Source: Dendrobium chrysotoxum (Eukaryota; Streptophyta; Magnoliopsida; Asparagales; Orchidaceae). Taken from it: DNA of 64,000 nt. Positions within the stretch are counted from its first letter, which is position 1. Every line of letters begins with the position of its first letter. A model generated the notes under the pieces. It was not told the origin of the DNA. It did no database searches and was given only the letters and a program-made list of their open reading frames with translations. The DNA lies in assembly GCA_019925795.1 (NCBI GenBank), contig CM034311.1, positions 10,836,126-10,900,125 of the forward strand. The letters are read 5' to 3'. The translations under genes and the position numbers were made by a program. Positions 1 through 8,571 of this stretch are shown one piece after another.

Positions 1-176
1 TTGTTATGAAAGGTAGAGGTATAACTAAAAAGACTTGGTTAGAAATTGTTAGACATGCCATTTCTTTATTAGATTTAAATGAGAATCTGACTCTTAACAG
101 GGCGCAATGGAGAAATAGGACTCATGTAGCCAACCTTATGTAGTGGGATAAAGGCTTGATGTTGTTGTTGTTGTAA
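1..176 (+). mobile_element. RTE-type LINE, 3' end (truncated by window edge)
   Basis: The plus strand reads in frame as the degenerate C-terminus of a plant RTE-clade LINE polyprotein (KKTWLEIVRHAISLLDL, then AQWRNRTHVANLM and a stop). The 3' signature TAGTGGGATAAAGGCTTGAT and a (TTG)n tail at about 162-173 follow. TTG-tailed ends of this kind are typical of plant RTE elements. A homologous, longer copy lies at 5205-6112. The 5' part is outside the window, so the length is unknown. It is followed by about 160 bases of very AT-rich sequence with nothing recognisable. Confidence 0.8.
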
Positions 177-335
177 TGATATAATAATTATTAATTAATA
201 AAATTTAAAATTATGTAAATATTGTAATATATATTAATTAAAATAAATTATAAATATTAATTAAATTGTTATAATGTATAATTTAATTTACAATTTTTTT
301 ATTTTATAATATTATTTAGTTATATTTTACGGGTT

Positions 336-527
336 TGTTTGATAGCTCAAAAACACTTGCTAGATATGTTCGTGAATAGACTTATTTGATAGTTCGAAAC
401 CTTTGCTAGATATGTTCACGAAGAGGCTCATTTGGTAGCTTAAAAATACTTGCTAGATATGTTCATGAATGGGTTCATTTGATAGTTAAAAAATGCTTGT
501 TAGATATGTTCGAGAACACCCTCGATG
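336..527. repeat. 47-bp tandem repeat, about four copies
   Basis: Four head-to-tail copies begin near 341, 388, 434 and 481, giving a 46-47 bp period. Each copy contains TTGCTAGATATGTTC followed by a GATAG/GGTAG box. Copies differ at many positions, so the array is old. It runs into the sequence at 528-815 and may be an internal repeat of one non-autonomous transposon. No coding potential is seen. Confidence 0.7.
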
Positions 528-815
528 TAATTGTTTGTTAGTAGGCTCGATAAGGCTTGTTTATTAAACTAACAAACATCTTGAAGTAGAGCTCGTTTAT
601 AGCTCGATAAGGATCATTTGTTCAAACTTCGATAAGCACAAAACGAACTGAATATGAACCAAACATGAATATCCATTAATTTAAATGAACCAAGCTTGAA
701 CATGAATATAAAAACTCGAATTGAGATCAAACCAAGCTTAAACAAATTGATAATAAACGAACTCAAAAATGAACAAGCACTTGCTCAGCTTGGCTCGGCT
801 CGGTTTGTTTGTAGC
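528..815. mobile_element. Possible non-autonomous DNA transposon end (GGCTCGGCTCGG type)
   Basis: The stretch is rich in GAACTC/GAGCTC words and ends with GGCTCGGCTCGGTTTG then GTAGCCCTGC near 789-815. Sequences of this sort recur at the ends of non-autonomous plant transposons and often sit in introns. No clear matching terminal inverted repeat or target-site duplication was found. The element class is therefore not assigned. It lies just upstream of the saposin exon at 991. Confidence 0.3.
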
Positions 816-990
816 CCTGCTCAGTAGGCAACCTGAAGGGTCTGCCTATCTTGTTGGCATGCCTTGGCATTTGTACCTTCCCCCTTCTCCCTCAATAGAA
901 TAGGAGCACTTTACATGATTTGAATTTTTTCATTGTTGTGCTTTTGGAAAACAGTTGTTGATTTTTAAGTGCAATTTTTATTTTTGGCAG

Positions 991-1643
991 CTTGAGGTGA
1001 TTCAGGTTCTCATTAAAGCATGCAACAAGGCGGAGAATTTCGCTCATCAGGTCAGCTTTCTTAAACTAGCTTGCCAATTATGGTAAAGTGCAGAATTTTT
1101 TGATAAAACATCACACTTTTTATCATATAATTTGTATATTTGATCAATAAAATGTTTCCATAAAGCAGTCAAACAGCAAGGATCTTAGCAAATCCATAGC
1201 AGATGGTAGCATCATCTTCTAATGTAGAAATTCTCTTTACGACCACACACAAAGTCAAAACATTCCCAGCACTATTTCTTTGTCTTATATCATGAATATG
1301 TAATTTTGCCTCGCAACCTCTTTGTATATCGAGTTCATCTTATTTGTAACATGTAACGTAATCATTTGTGTTGAAAATGTATGGCTTCGAAACAATGCTC
1401 TGAGCGCGTGTATTAGAGTATTATTTATCATGATATGTAGCTCTGATTTTGATTAAACAAAAACCAATCTCCTCATTATTTTTGTCTATGCAGTGCAAGA
1501 AGTTGGTTCTTGAGTACGGCCCAATCATTATGGCCAATACACAGAAGTTCTTAGAGAAAACAGACATCTGCACAGCAATACATGTCTGTAAATCACAAAA
1601 AGCAACTGAAGTAGAACAACAATTCCTGTCTGCTTCTGCCTGA
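991..1643 (+). CDS. Saposin-B (SapB) domain protein, last two exons, partial
   Basis: Two spliced exons are visible. Exon A (991-1050) follows TTTTTGGCAG and stops before GTCAGC; exon B (1494-1643) follows TTTGTCTATGCAG and ends in TGA. Exon A is 60 bases, so the frame is kept. The joined product reads LEVIQVLIKACNKAENFAHQ and then a segment with CKKLVLEYGPIIM, KFLEKTDICTAIHVC and a short tail. The cysteine spacing (C in exon A, CKKLV, DIC, HVC) and the LVLEYGP motif match the C-terminal half of a SapB domain in plant prosaposin-like proteins. Those are small secreted or vacuolar lipid-interacting proteins, so a lipid-related role is inference from the family. The upstream exons, signal peptide and promoter are not in the window, or lie beyond the transposon-rich intron at 1-990. 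This is the only convincing cellular gene here, and the exons look intact. Confidence 0.85.
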
Positions 1644-1890
1644 ACTGGTTCTGCATAGAAGATCAATGGATGCCTACATTTATAGAAATCATGAAACAGG
1701 CTGCTGTGAGAAAGCATTTGCCTCTGTGAGTGACAGACTTCTCACAGCTTTTAAACTCTATTTCTACGATTTATAAAACAAGATTCTGTAATGGCCGAAT
1801 ACGGGATCTATGGTTCTATGGTTCTACTTATTTGGTGCTGTTGCTTCTGTAATGTAATTTTTCATGTCAAGTCTGTAAATAATATTATTT
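1644..1890 (+). other. Putative 3' UTR of the saposin gene
   Basis: The stretch after the TGA is not repeat-like and holds T-rich and TGTAA words typical of plant 3' ends (TGTAATGTAATTTTTCATG near 1848, AATAATATTATT near 1879). No canonical AATAAA is obvious. The 3' boundary is a guess. Confidence 0.4.
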
Positions 1891-2331
1891 ACCATTGTAT
1901 GATAAATGTTTTCCTATGTGATTCCACGTTTGATTAGTTTCTGGGAAGTTTTTTTAATTAAGGAGAGCAATTAAAGCACTGAATTCTACTTTGGAACCTA
2001 TTTTGTTATTATGTTGACAACTTGCCCTGCACTGACTTCAAGATTGCAGAGGGCCCTAGCCAATAACTAAATGTAGTAGTATATCATATTACACATGAAT
2101 TTTGAAAGGCATTTTGTAGTGATAATAGTACTAAGGAGTTGTCATTAGGTGGTGGTGGGTGTGGCTTCGTTGATGATAGGAGCTCAATTAGATGGGTATA
2201 AGATGTTAACTGTTTGTGGACATGGGATGATGTTTGATGGGGAACATTAAAGGTCAAGGAATGATGAGATATCGACTTAGTTACTTTCTTAACAGGTGGA
2301 GAGAATTAGTTATGAATAAGTGTGTTGGAAG
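1891..2331. other. Intergenic sequence, nothing recognised
   Basis: No ORF, repeat or structural signal stands out. The sequence reads continuously into 2836-3120 once the LINE insertion at 2332-2821 is removed, so it is the pre-insertion locus. Confidence 0.5.
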
Positions 2332-2821
2332 TTTTTTTTGGGAAATTTAGGGGCGTTAGCCCATATATTAAGAAGTAAAATCAATTACAAGTAAACCAAT
2401 GTAAAGCAAAACCAAAAACCCCTAAGGAAAATAAAAAATGGGGTTAGCAGACATAAAGAAAATGAGAGGAAGAAAAACAGGGGACTCAGGATAAGGGGCA
2501 CCCCGAAAATCCAAAAACATCAAGGTTCAGAAAGCAGACTGGCCAAAACCACAACGAGAAGAGCCCAGTCCCCGGTTGCCACGGGCCTAGCAGCAGCCAT
2601 CATACGTAGATAAGTCGAAATGTGCCCGGGCCATCCAAGGGGACCCCCACAGAGAAAAACCACTGCAGCCAGCTAGGGTGCACCCAAGTCATCATAGTCC
2701 CCTCAAAAAACTGAGCAAACCCAACCAACAATACGGCAGCCTCCAGGAAGAGTCAAAACAACCAATGAAATTTCCTTTTGAGTAAGTCCACATTCTTCCA
2801 GTTTGTTGCTTTTCCTCCAGG
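2332..2821 (-). mobile_element. L1-type LINE, 5'-truncated 3' end, with TSD
   Basis: The insertion starts with eight T's (2332-2339) and is flanked by the direct repeat AAGTGTGTTGGAAG at 2318-2331 and 2822-2835 (14 bp, 16 if the next TT is counted). Read on the minus strand it ends GGGCTAACGCCCCTAAATTT plus poly-A. This is the layout of a plant L1 inserted by target-primed reverse transcription. The body is about 490 bp, mostly 3' UTR. Both TSD copies are identical, so the insertion is fairly young. Confidence 0.85.
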
Positions 2822-3120
2822 AAGTGTGTTGGAAGTTGATGGATGAAGAACATTGAATGTCAATCTTTGATAGGCGTTGAGTGGCGGTCAATGCTCAATG
2901 TTGCTCAATGGGAAATGCCAGAAGTTGATAAAATGTGCAGTCGTGTTGCTTATTTTTTTGATAAGGGGACTGGGTGACTTAGAGGATAGTCGACGTTTGT
3001 CAGTAATTGATGAATGTTGGCTATTCACTAGTGCTAAGTAATGGTTGATGATAAATGTTAAAGTAAGTGTGATGGAGGGCATTCATCTTGATCACTCTCA
3101 TTATATGAGGTTGTAATAGA

Positions 3121-3364
3121 TGATGATATTATTAATAGACTTCAACTCGGATTGTTGTAGTAGAGGAATGCATTGGGTCTATTATGCGAGAGAAAAGTAC
3201 TCCTCAAAGTTAAAGAAAATTTTCTATACGATGACGATGAGACTTGCAATATTTTATGGCATAGAATGTTGTCCTTTAAAAGGGAATCATAAAATTAAGT
3301 GTTATAGAGATGAGGATGCTCTGGTGGATGAGTGGCTTCACTCTTAGAGATAGAATGTGAAACG
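3121..3364 (+). mobile_element. RTE LINE fragment
   Basis: The translation has KLKKIFYTMTMRLAIFYGIE and DALVDEWLHS, matching the post-RT region of the copy at 5205-6112 (KLKRKFYKMVVRSEMHYGT). It breaks at ATATACGA, where the other copy continues, and joins directly to a gypsy integrase relic. No TTG tail is present, so the 3' end is lost. Confidence 0.65.
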
Positions 3365-3850
3365 ACTATATACGATGCCAGTCTCCTTCAACCATTAGCA
3401 GCCGCCAGTCTCCTTCAACCATTGCGCACTTCCACCACGGCTTGGGACGACATGACGATGGATTTCATCTTGCCAATGCTACTATCAAACAGGAAGGCTA
3501 ATGTCCTAGTTGTGGTTGATCAATTAACAACATATGCACACTTCGTTCGCTGTGCTCAATATAACATTTATTGCTGAAATATGCCAACTTTTTGGCAGAA
3601 CGAAGACCATAATCTCAGATTATGATAGCATATTCATGAGTCTATTTTGGCAACGCCCCGTTCAAAGAAATGGGAACCAAACCCTATTTTATTGTTGCTC
3701 ACCATTAGAAGACCAATGGGCAAATCTTGGTAATTCCTAAGCAATAATTAAACTATTATGTGATGGGCAACTCTTCTCTATGGTCAAAGTTCTTACCATG
3801 GGTAGAATACTCCTATAGTGCTTGCCACCTGTTGCATGCCGGAATATTTG
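3365..3850 (+). pseudogene. Ty3/gypsy integrase core relic
   Basis: The reading frame shows LRTSTTAWDDMTMDFI, then VLVVVDQLTTYAHFV, and after a frame shift TKTIISDYDSIFMSLFWQ. These match the D..D part of gypsy integrases (W-D-MDFI, V-VDRLTKYAHF, ISDRD-IF-S-FW). Later come TNGQILVI, equivalent to TDGQTEVV with the catalytic Glu replaced, and KFLPWVEYSYS, equivalent to LPWAE-WYN. Frameshifts and the lost Glu make it non-functional. The start holds a duplication of GCCAGTCTCCTTCAACCATT. Neither flank shows the rest of a gypsy element. Confidence 0.7.
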
Positions 3851-4084
3851 TGGCGGTAGAGAATTTATAAGAAACACCAGATTTTTTATGTGAAAACCTC
3901 AAGAAAAGGAAAAATCACGGGGTCTGGCGCAATTAAATGATTCAACTAGGGTTTATAGTGATTACAAATGATGCACTTTATTAGGGGAATGCATTGGCGC
4001 AATATAACATATATAAATTGCATAAAGCACATTATATTGTTGGAGTTAGAAGAATCCAATGGCATGAACACTATTCTTTAGATA

Positions 4085-4795
4085 TTGTTGGCCTGTTTGT
4101 TTGGTTGGAAGGATCGTAGTTTGGTGACAGTGGTCGGAGGACTGTAGTTAGGCAATAGTGGTCGGAGGATCGTAGTTGGGGGATAAAAGTTGGGTGGATC
4201 GTAGTTGGGTGATAGAGGTCAGAGGGACTGTAGTCGGACAATGGAGGTTAGAAGGATCATAGTTGGGTGACAGAGGTCAAAAGAATTGCTATCAGACGAT
4301 GGAGGTTAAAGGAACCGCATTCGTGCGATGGCAGTTGGAGGGGCCTCCATCGGGTGATTGAGGTCGGGGAGGGGGGGGGGACCATATTTAGACAAAGGTG
4401 GTCCAAAAGTTGCAATTGATAGGTGATGGAGGTCAAAAAAATTATAGTCGGCAGGCGACGAAGGTTAGAAGGACCGTTGTCAGTTGATTGAGGTCAAATG
4501 ACCATAATTGGATGACGATGGTTTGAGGGCTGCGCTTAGCCAACAAAGGGTAAGACAGTAGTGGTTGCCTGATGAAAGTCCAGCCATTGCGGTCAACCAA
4601 TGAAGATCAGGTGATGACACTGTGGTGGAGGTTTGACAGTGGTGGCCAGGAAGCCAAAGCCTTGCGACGATCAGCCTGCGAGGGTTTATTAGTGGCAGTT
4701 GGCCGTCAAAAGTCTAGGAGTGACGATCAGACCAAGGTTCGGCAGTGCTAGCCGAGCGGGGAGTGTTTGCTGATGGTGGTACTTGGGTGGAACTC
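4085..4795 (+). repeat. 29-bp minisatellite, family M, array 1
   Basis: Successive units are exactly 29 bp in the best-preserved part (about 4208-4353). The consensus contains GGACCATAGTCGGGCGATGG preceded by GTCGGAG. Units diverge by transitions, and the array blurs past 4500. It contains a G-run at 4368-4380. The same family recurs at 8126-8571, 10453-11018, 11963-12567, 38535-39072 and 42060-43385. No protein is encoded, as 29 is not a multiple of three. Confidence 0.8.
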
Positions 4796-5204
4796 TAAGA
4801 TTCTTCAAATCTTAAAATCTCTATTAGATCTCTAGCCAATGGTCCAAGGCTCTCCCTCACGTAGAGAGTGGGGGCCTATTTATAGATTTATGGGAGTGAC
4901 ATACCTTATAAATATGGAGAAAATCTGAAGCAAATTAATTTGGAGCATTCCATCAGATGACCTATATTGATTCACTCGATCTAAGATCATTTCTTTAACA
5001 TTTATATGCCTAAATAAAATTAGAATCAAGCAATCTTGGGCTTGTTGGATTCGTTTCGTCGAGCAGCTCGTTTCGAATATAAGCATGGCATATTTAAGGA
5101 TAATTTGATCACCCAATTAATATTTTGAAGCTTTCAAATATACATCATGCCCTTGATTTGGACCCATTTGGGGTCAGATTGGACCAATTTTGATGTTTTT
5201 GAGT

Positions 5205-6112
5205 TCATGTCATTGAGAATTTGCAAGAAGTTGTACCCATATCTTTTTTCTTTAGTCATGGATATTCTTATTAGACATTCGTAAGAGGTTGTACCCTGGT
5301 GTATGCTTTTTGCTGATGATATTCTTCGTATTGATAAGACTAGAGAGGGAGCTGAAGTTAAACTTGAATTATGGAGGTCACCCTTAGAGTCTAAAGGTTT
5401 TCGTTTGAGTAGATCTAAAATTGAATATATGGAGTGTAATTTTAGTAGTGATAGATCTAATGGGGGATTGTGATTTTGCGCAATCGACTCATTAATAAGA
5501 GTACACATTTTATATATCTTGGGTTTATTGTTCAGAGCGATGGTGAAATATATGTGGATACTATTAGTAGAATTAAGTTGGACAGTTTAAGTGGAGGAAT
5601 GCATTGGGCTTGTTTTGTGATAAAAAAGTGCCTCTCAAACTGAAGAGAAAATTTTATAAGATGGTGGTGAGATCTGAAATGCATTATGGAACATAATGTT
5701 GGACATTAAAAGAGAAGCATAATATTAAGTTGAGTGTTGGACAGATGAGGATACTCAAGTGGATGAGTGGCTTTACTCTTTGAGATAGGATACAAAACAA
5801 GCATATACGTGAAAAAGGTTGGAGTATCTCTAGTGGAAGATAAGGTTAGAGCGTGGCCTTAGGTGGTTTGGTCACATAAAATGCCAGCCTTTTGATGATG
5901 CAGCTAAGAGAGTAGATGTATTAGATTTGGCTTATGTTATGAATGGTAGAAGTAGACTTACAAAAACTTGGTTAAAAATATTAGAAATATCCTTTGTTTA
6001 TTAGATTTAAATGAGAATTTAACTCTTAACTAGATACAATGGAGAAAAAATGATTCATGTAGCTGACCCCATGTAGTGGGATAAAGGTTTGATGATGTTG
6101 TTGTTATTATTA
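5205..6112 (+). mobile_element. RTE-type LINE, 5'-truncated, degenerate RT plus 3' tail
   Basis: It reads PYLFSLVMDILIRHS, then WCMLFADDILRIDKTREGAE and FRLSRSKIEYMECNFS, the catalytic FADD block and following region of plant RTE reverse transcriptase. Frameshifts and stops follow. The C-terminal part includes KLKRKFYKMVVRSEMHYGT and ENLTLN. The end has CATGTAGTGGGATAAAGG and a degenerate (TTG)n/(TTA)n tail. The flanks read GTTCATGTCATTGAGAA on the left and GTTTGTCTCATTGAAAC on the right, a decayed TSD. The element sits inside element A; the copy at 58 kb shows the empty site. Confidence 0.85.
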
Positions 6113-6591
6113 TTGGGTTTGTCTCATTGAAACATTCAATTTAACTATAAGTCTATTGAAATCAGAGTTCAAATGGTCTAAAATTTAATTTTGAACATTT
6201 TCAATTCAAACATGCCATGAGATTCATCTCGATCAAAACAAGTTTTGGCAATGTATCGGTTGCCCCATATTCTTGGATGCTGAAGCTCATGGAGTTCAAA
6301 AATATCTATTAGAGCCTTCCAAAAAATTTGTGCTACAAAATTATAATTTTAGAATGATTACGAAGCAAGACCACTTGCTGGCATCAACTCAAATCTCCCC
6401 TTGGGGCTGTGAACAACATGAAATATCCCTAATTATAATTTCAATATTCAATAAAGTTGGCATGTTGATTAGAGTGAAAAATATCAAAAAAGGTCACTCC
6501 AAAACATTTAAAATTGCTCAAAATTAGCTATAGAGACTTCGTTGGGCTCCAAAAATGTCAAAATTGAGACCACAACATTGAAAAATGATTC

Positions 6592-6999
6592 TTTTTTTTT
6601 TTGAAAAATGCAAATTGCATTAGAATAAAAAAGACCTAATACAAATTACTAAAGAAAAGCAATACCATCACATTCCTCCTTTAACAAATTACAAAGGAAT
6701 GAGGAATACTACGACTATCCAAATCATCTCAATAAAACTCATTATTAATAGCAAAGTTAGCACACTAATCTGCCAACTTATTACAATCCCTAACAAAAAA
6801 ATTAAAAACCACCTTCTTGAAGTCATTGAGAAAGGAAAGCTTCTCCCAATATTTACAATTATTTCTCGCCTCCTTATTCTTTAAACAATCTTGAAGAAAT
6901 ATCATCACATTTACATTATCCCTTTAATGATGATTCCTTTCACTTGAAACATCCAATCCTTCATAAACCGTCCCAATGATGAGATATCTGAAAGATCCA
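6592..6999 (-). mobile_element. L1 LINE 3' end with RNase H-like C-terminus
   Basis: Poly-T at 6592-6602 marks the 3' end on the minus strand. The direct repeat ATTGAAAAATGATTCT (6577-6592) and ATTGCAAAATGATTCT (7000-7015) flank it with one mismatch. The minus strand reads FFVRDCNKLADQCANFAIN and DDLDSRSIPHSFV, the usual C-terminal RNase H-like end of plant L1 ORF2 (H-x-REcNkvAD-lAn). One in-frame stop and the 5' truncation make it inactive. Confidence 0.8.
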
Positions 7000-7015
7000 A
7001 TTGCAAAATGATTCT

Positions 7016-7230
7016 GGGGACCTAAAAAATATTTGAATCGAACTATCTAGGCCAAAAATCAGTCCTAAACTTCTTTTATTTTTTTTAGGGGTGAGCCTGC
7101 TAGGCCCTATATTTAATGCGCATCCTTCAGGAGGCATTCTTTTATTTTATAAATTCTTTCTATTTTTTTATTTATCCAAAAATAGAAAAAAATAAATTTG
7201 ACTCCAAAAATTTTCAGAGAAGGAAATAAT

Positions 7231-7261
<31 letters not shown>

Positions 7262-7440
7262 TTAATATTTTTCCTTTTCTACATTTTCGAAAAGAAAATT
7301 TTGGATTTTTTGCTTAAACAAATTCCAAAAAAATCCAAAAGAAATCCAAAATATTCAGAATATTTTTTCTAATTTCTTCCCTTTACAAATATTTAAATAC
7401 CCTCCTGTTGGGATAGTTGATAGGCACGGTCTCTTTTTTT
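7016..7440. other. AT-rich spacer with a (TA)n tract
   Basis: The stretch holds A/T-rich sequence, the tiny LINE-like insert at 7083-7136 and a (TA)n microsatellite at about 7230-7255. It is probably more of element A, but no second copy aligns far enough to say. No coding region is seen. Confidence 0.4.
7083..7136 (-). mobile_element. Possible 54-bp LINE 3'-end insertion with TSD
   Basis: A perfect 12-bp direct repeat, TTCTTTTATTTT, lies at 7071-7082 and 7137-7148. The insert begins with T's. On the minus strand it ends GGGCCTAGCAGGCTCACCCC plus A's, which resembles the 3' end of the L1 at 2332-2821. Chance is possible because the repeat is T-rich. Confidence 0.4.
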
Positions 7441-8125
7441 AGCCTAAGTTTTCTCTCATAAATTGAGGGAAAGATAGATTGGTAGAATTTGAAGACCGTC
7501 ATTCAATATAAAATCCCCATCCTCCAAGGGTTCTCTTATGCTTGTTCAAATTCCTCTCATAAATAGGGAGCATAATGGAATGGAATAATTGGAGATCGAC
7601 AGCCTCAACAAAAAGTCCTATCCTTCGACGGTTCTCTTATTCTAATCTAATCTTTCTCTTATAAATTTGGAGAATAGTGGATTGATAGAATTAGTGACTG
7701 TTTGCTGTGATAAGAAGTCCGGTCCTCTAGTATTATCTTGTGCTGGTCCAATCTTTCCCTTTCATAAATTGAGACAATAGTAGATTAATAGAATTGGAGA
7801 TTGTCAGTTGCGATAAGAAATCCGATCCTTTAGTGTCTCTGTTGTGCTAGTCTATTTTTCTCTGATAAATTGGGAGAATAATGGATTGGTAAAATTTGAG
7901 ACCATTAGCAATAAAAAAAAGATTGTTCTTATAATGCATGCTTCAATTTTCCTCCATAATAGGAGCAAAGACTGTCTTGTAGGAGTTTAAAAACCATCAA
8001 CAGTGGTAAAGGACTAGTCCTCTGATGTAAGCTTCAGTTTTTCTCCATAATAGGAGCAAAGATTGCCCTATAGGAGTTTAAAGGCTGTTAAGAATGGTAA
8101 AAGCCTAGTCCTTTGATGTAAGTAG
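7440..8125 (+). repeat. ~100-bp tandem repeat, seven copies
   Basis: The core CTCTCATAAATTGAGGGA (variants CTCTTATAAATTTGGAG, CTCTGATAAATTGGGAG, CTCCATAATAGGAGC) recurs near 7453, 7553, 7656, 7760, 7859, 7951 and 8042. The period is about 100 bp, shrinking to 91 in the last two units. Each unit also has a GTCCGGTCCTCTAG-like box and a TTAGTGACTG/TTGGAGATTG box. The first five and last two units form two subtypes. No ORF spans it. Confidence 0.8.
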
Positions 8126-8571
8126 TTAGGTAGCACACCATTGGTGACAGTCTAACAGTGGCATTCCAATGGAGGCAGTTGGACGACATTATGACGATTA
8201 CAATTAGATAGTGTACTAATGATGGTGGTCAGAGGGATTGGATTCAAGCGATGAAGGTTGGAGGGACCATAGTTGGGCAATAGTAGTTGGAGGGACTATA
8301 GTTGGGTGATTGAGGTTGGTGGGATTTTAGTTGGGCGACAGAGGTTAGAGGGACTTTGGTTGGCATACGGAGGAGAGGGAATTTTGTTGGGCTATGGAGA
8401 TCAGAGAGACTATAGTCAACTGATTCAGGTTGAAGGATCATAGTCAGGCAACTGAGGTTGAAGAAACTATAGTCAGATGATGATGGTTGGAGGGTGATTT
8501 AGGTCAGAGGGACCATAGTCGAGCGAGAAAGGTCAGAGCGACTATAGTCAGCAGGCAACGGAGGTTGGAGG
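8126..8571 (+). repeat. 29-bp minisatellite M, array 2 left part
   Basis: Units such as GGAGGGACCATAGTTGGGCA and GGAGGGACTATAGTTGGGTG repeat at 28-30 bp. The first ~100 bases are poorly matched. The array is cut at 8571 by a solo copia LTR and resumes at 10453 in the same orientation. Confidence 0.8.

Larger units (their letters stand above)
3851..6576 (+). mobile_element. LTR-like repeat 'element A' (copy 1), split by an RTE LINE
   Basis: The left part has TATGTGAAAACCTCAAG and CACGGGGTCTGGCGCAAT, words common near the ends of plant copia-type LTRs. After the 29-bp minisatellite (4085-4795) come CTCCCTCACGTAGAGAGTGG, GGGCCTATTTATAG and GTTGGATTCGTTTCGTCGAG. The same order occurs at 57926-58830 (CCCTCACGTGAAGAATGTGG, GTTGGATTCGTTTC, ATTTGGGCCCATTTGGGCTC). 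The copy is interrupted at about 5205-6112 by an RTE LINE and resumes with CATTGAAACATTCAATTTAA, matching 58698 onward. No coding region belongs to it, and its LTR termini were not fixed. Confidence 0.5.

Noticed and set aside
1449..1643. Single-exon reading of the saposin tail starting with an ATG at 1449
   Set aside because: The first 15 codons are intron sequence. A consensus acceptor at 1491-1493 and the upstream exon at 991-1050 explain the protein better.
3332..3577. 81-codon frame as one gene
   Set aside because: It fuses the end of an RTE LINE fragment with a gypsy integrase relic, so the joint is chimeric.
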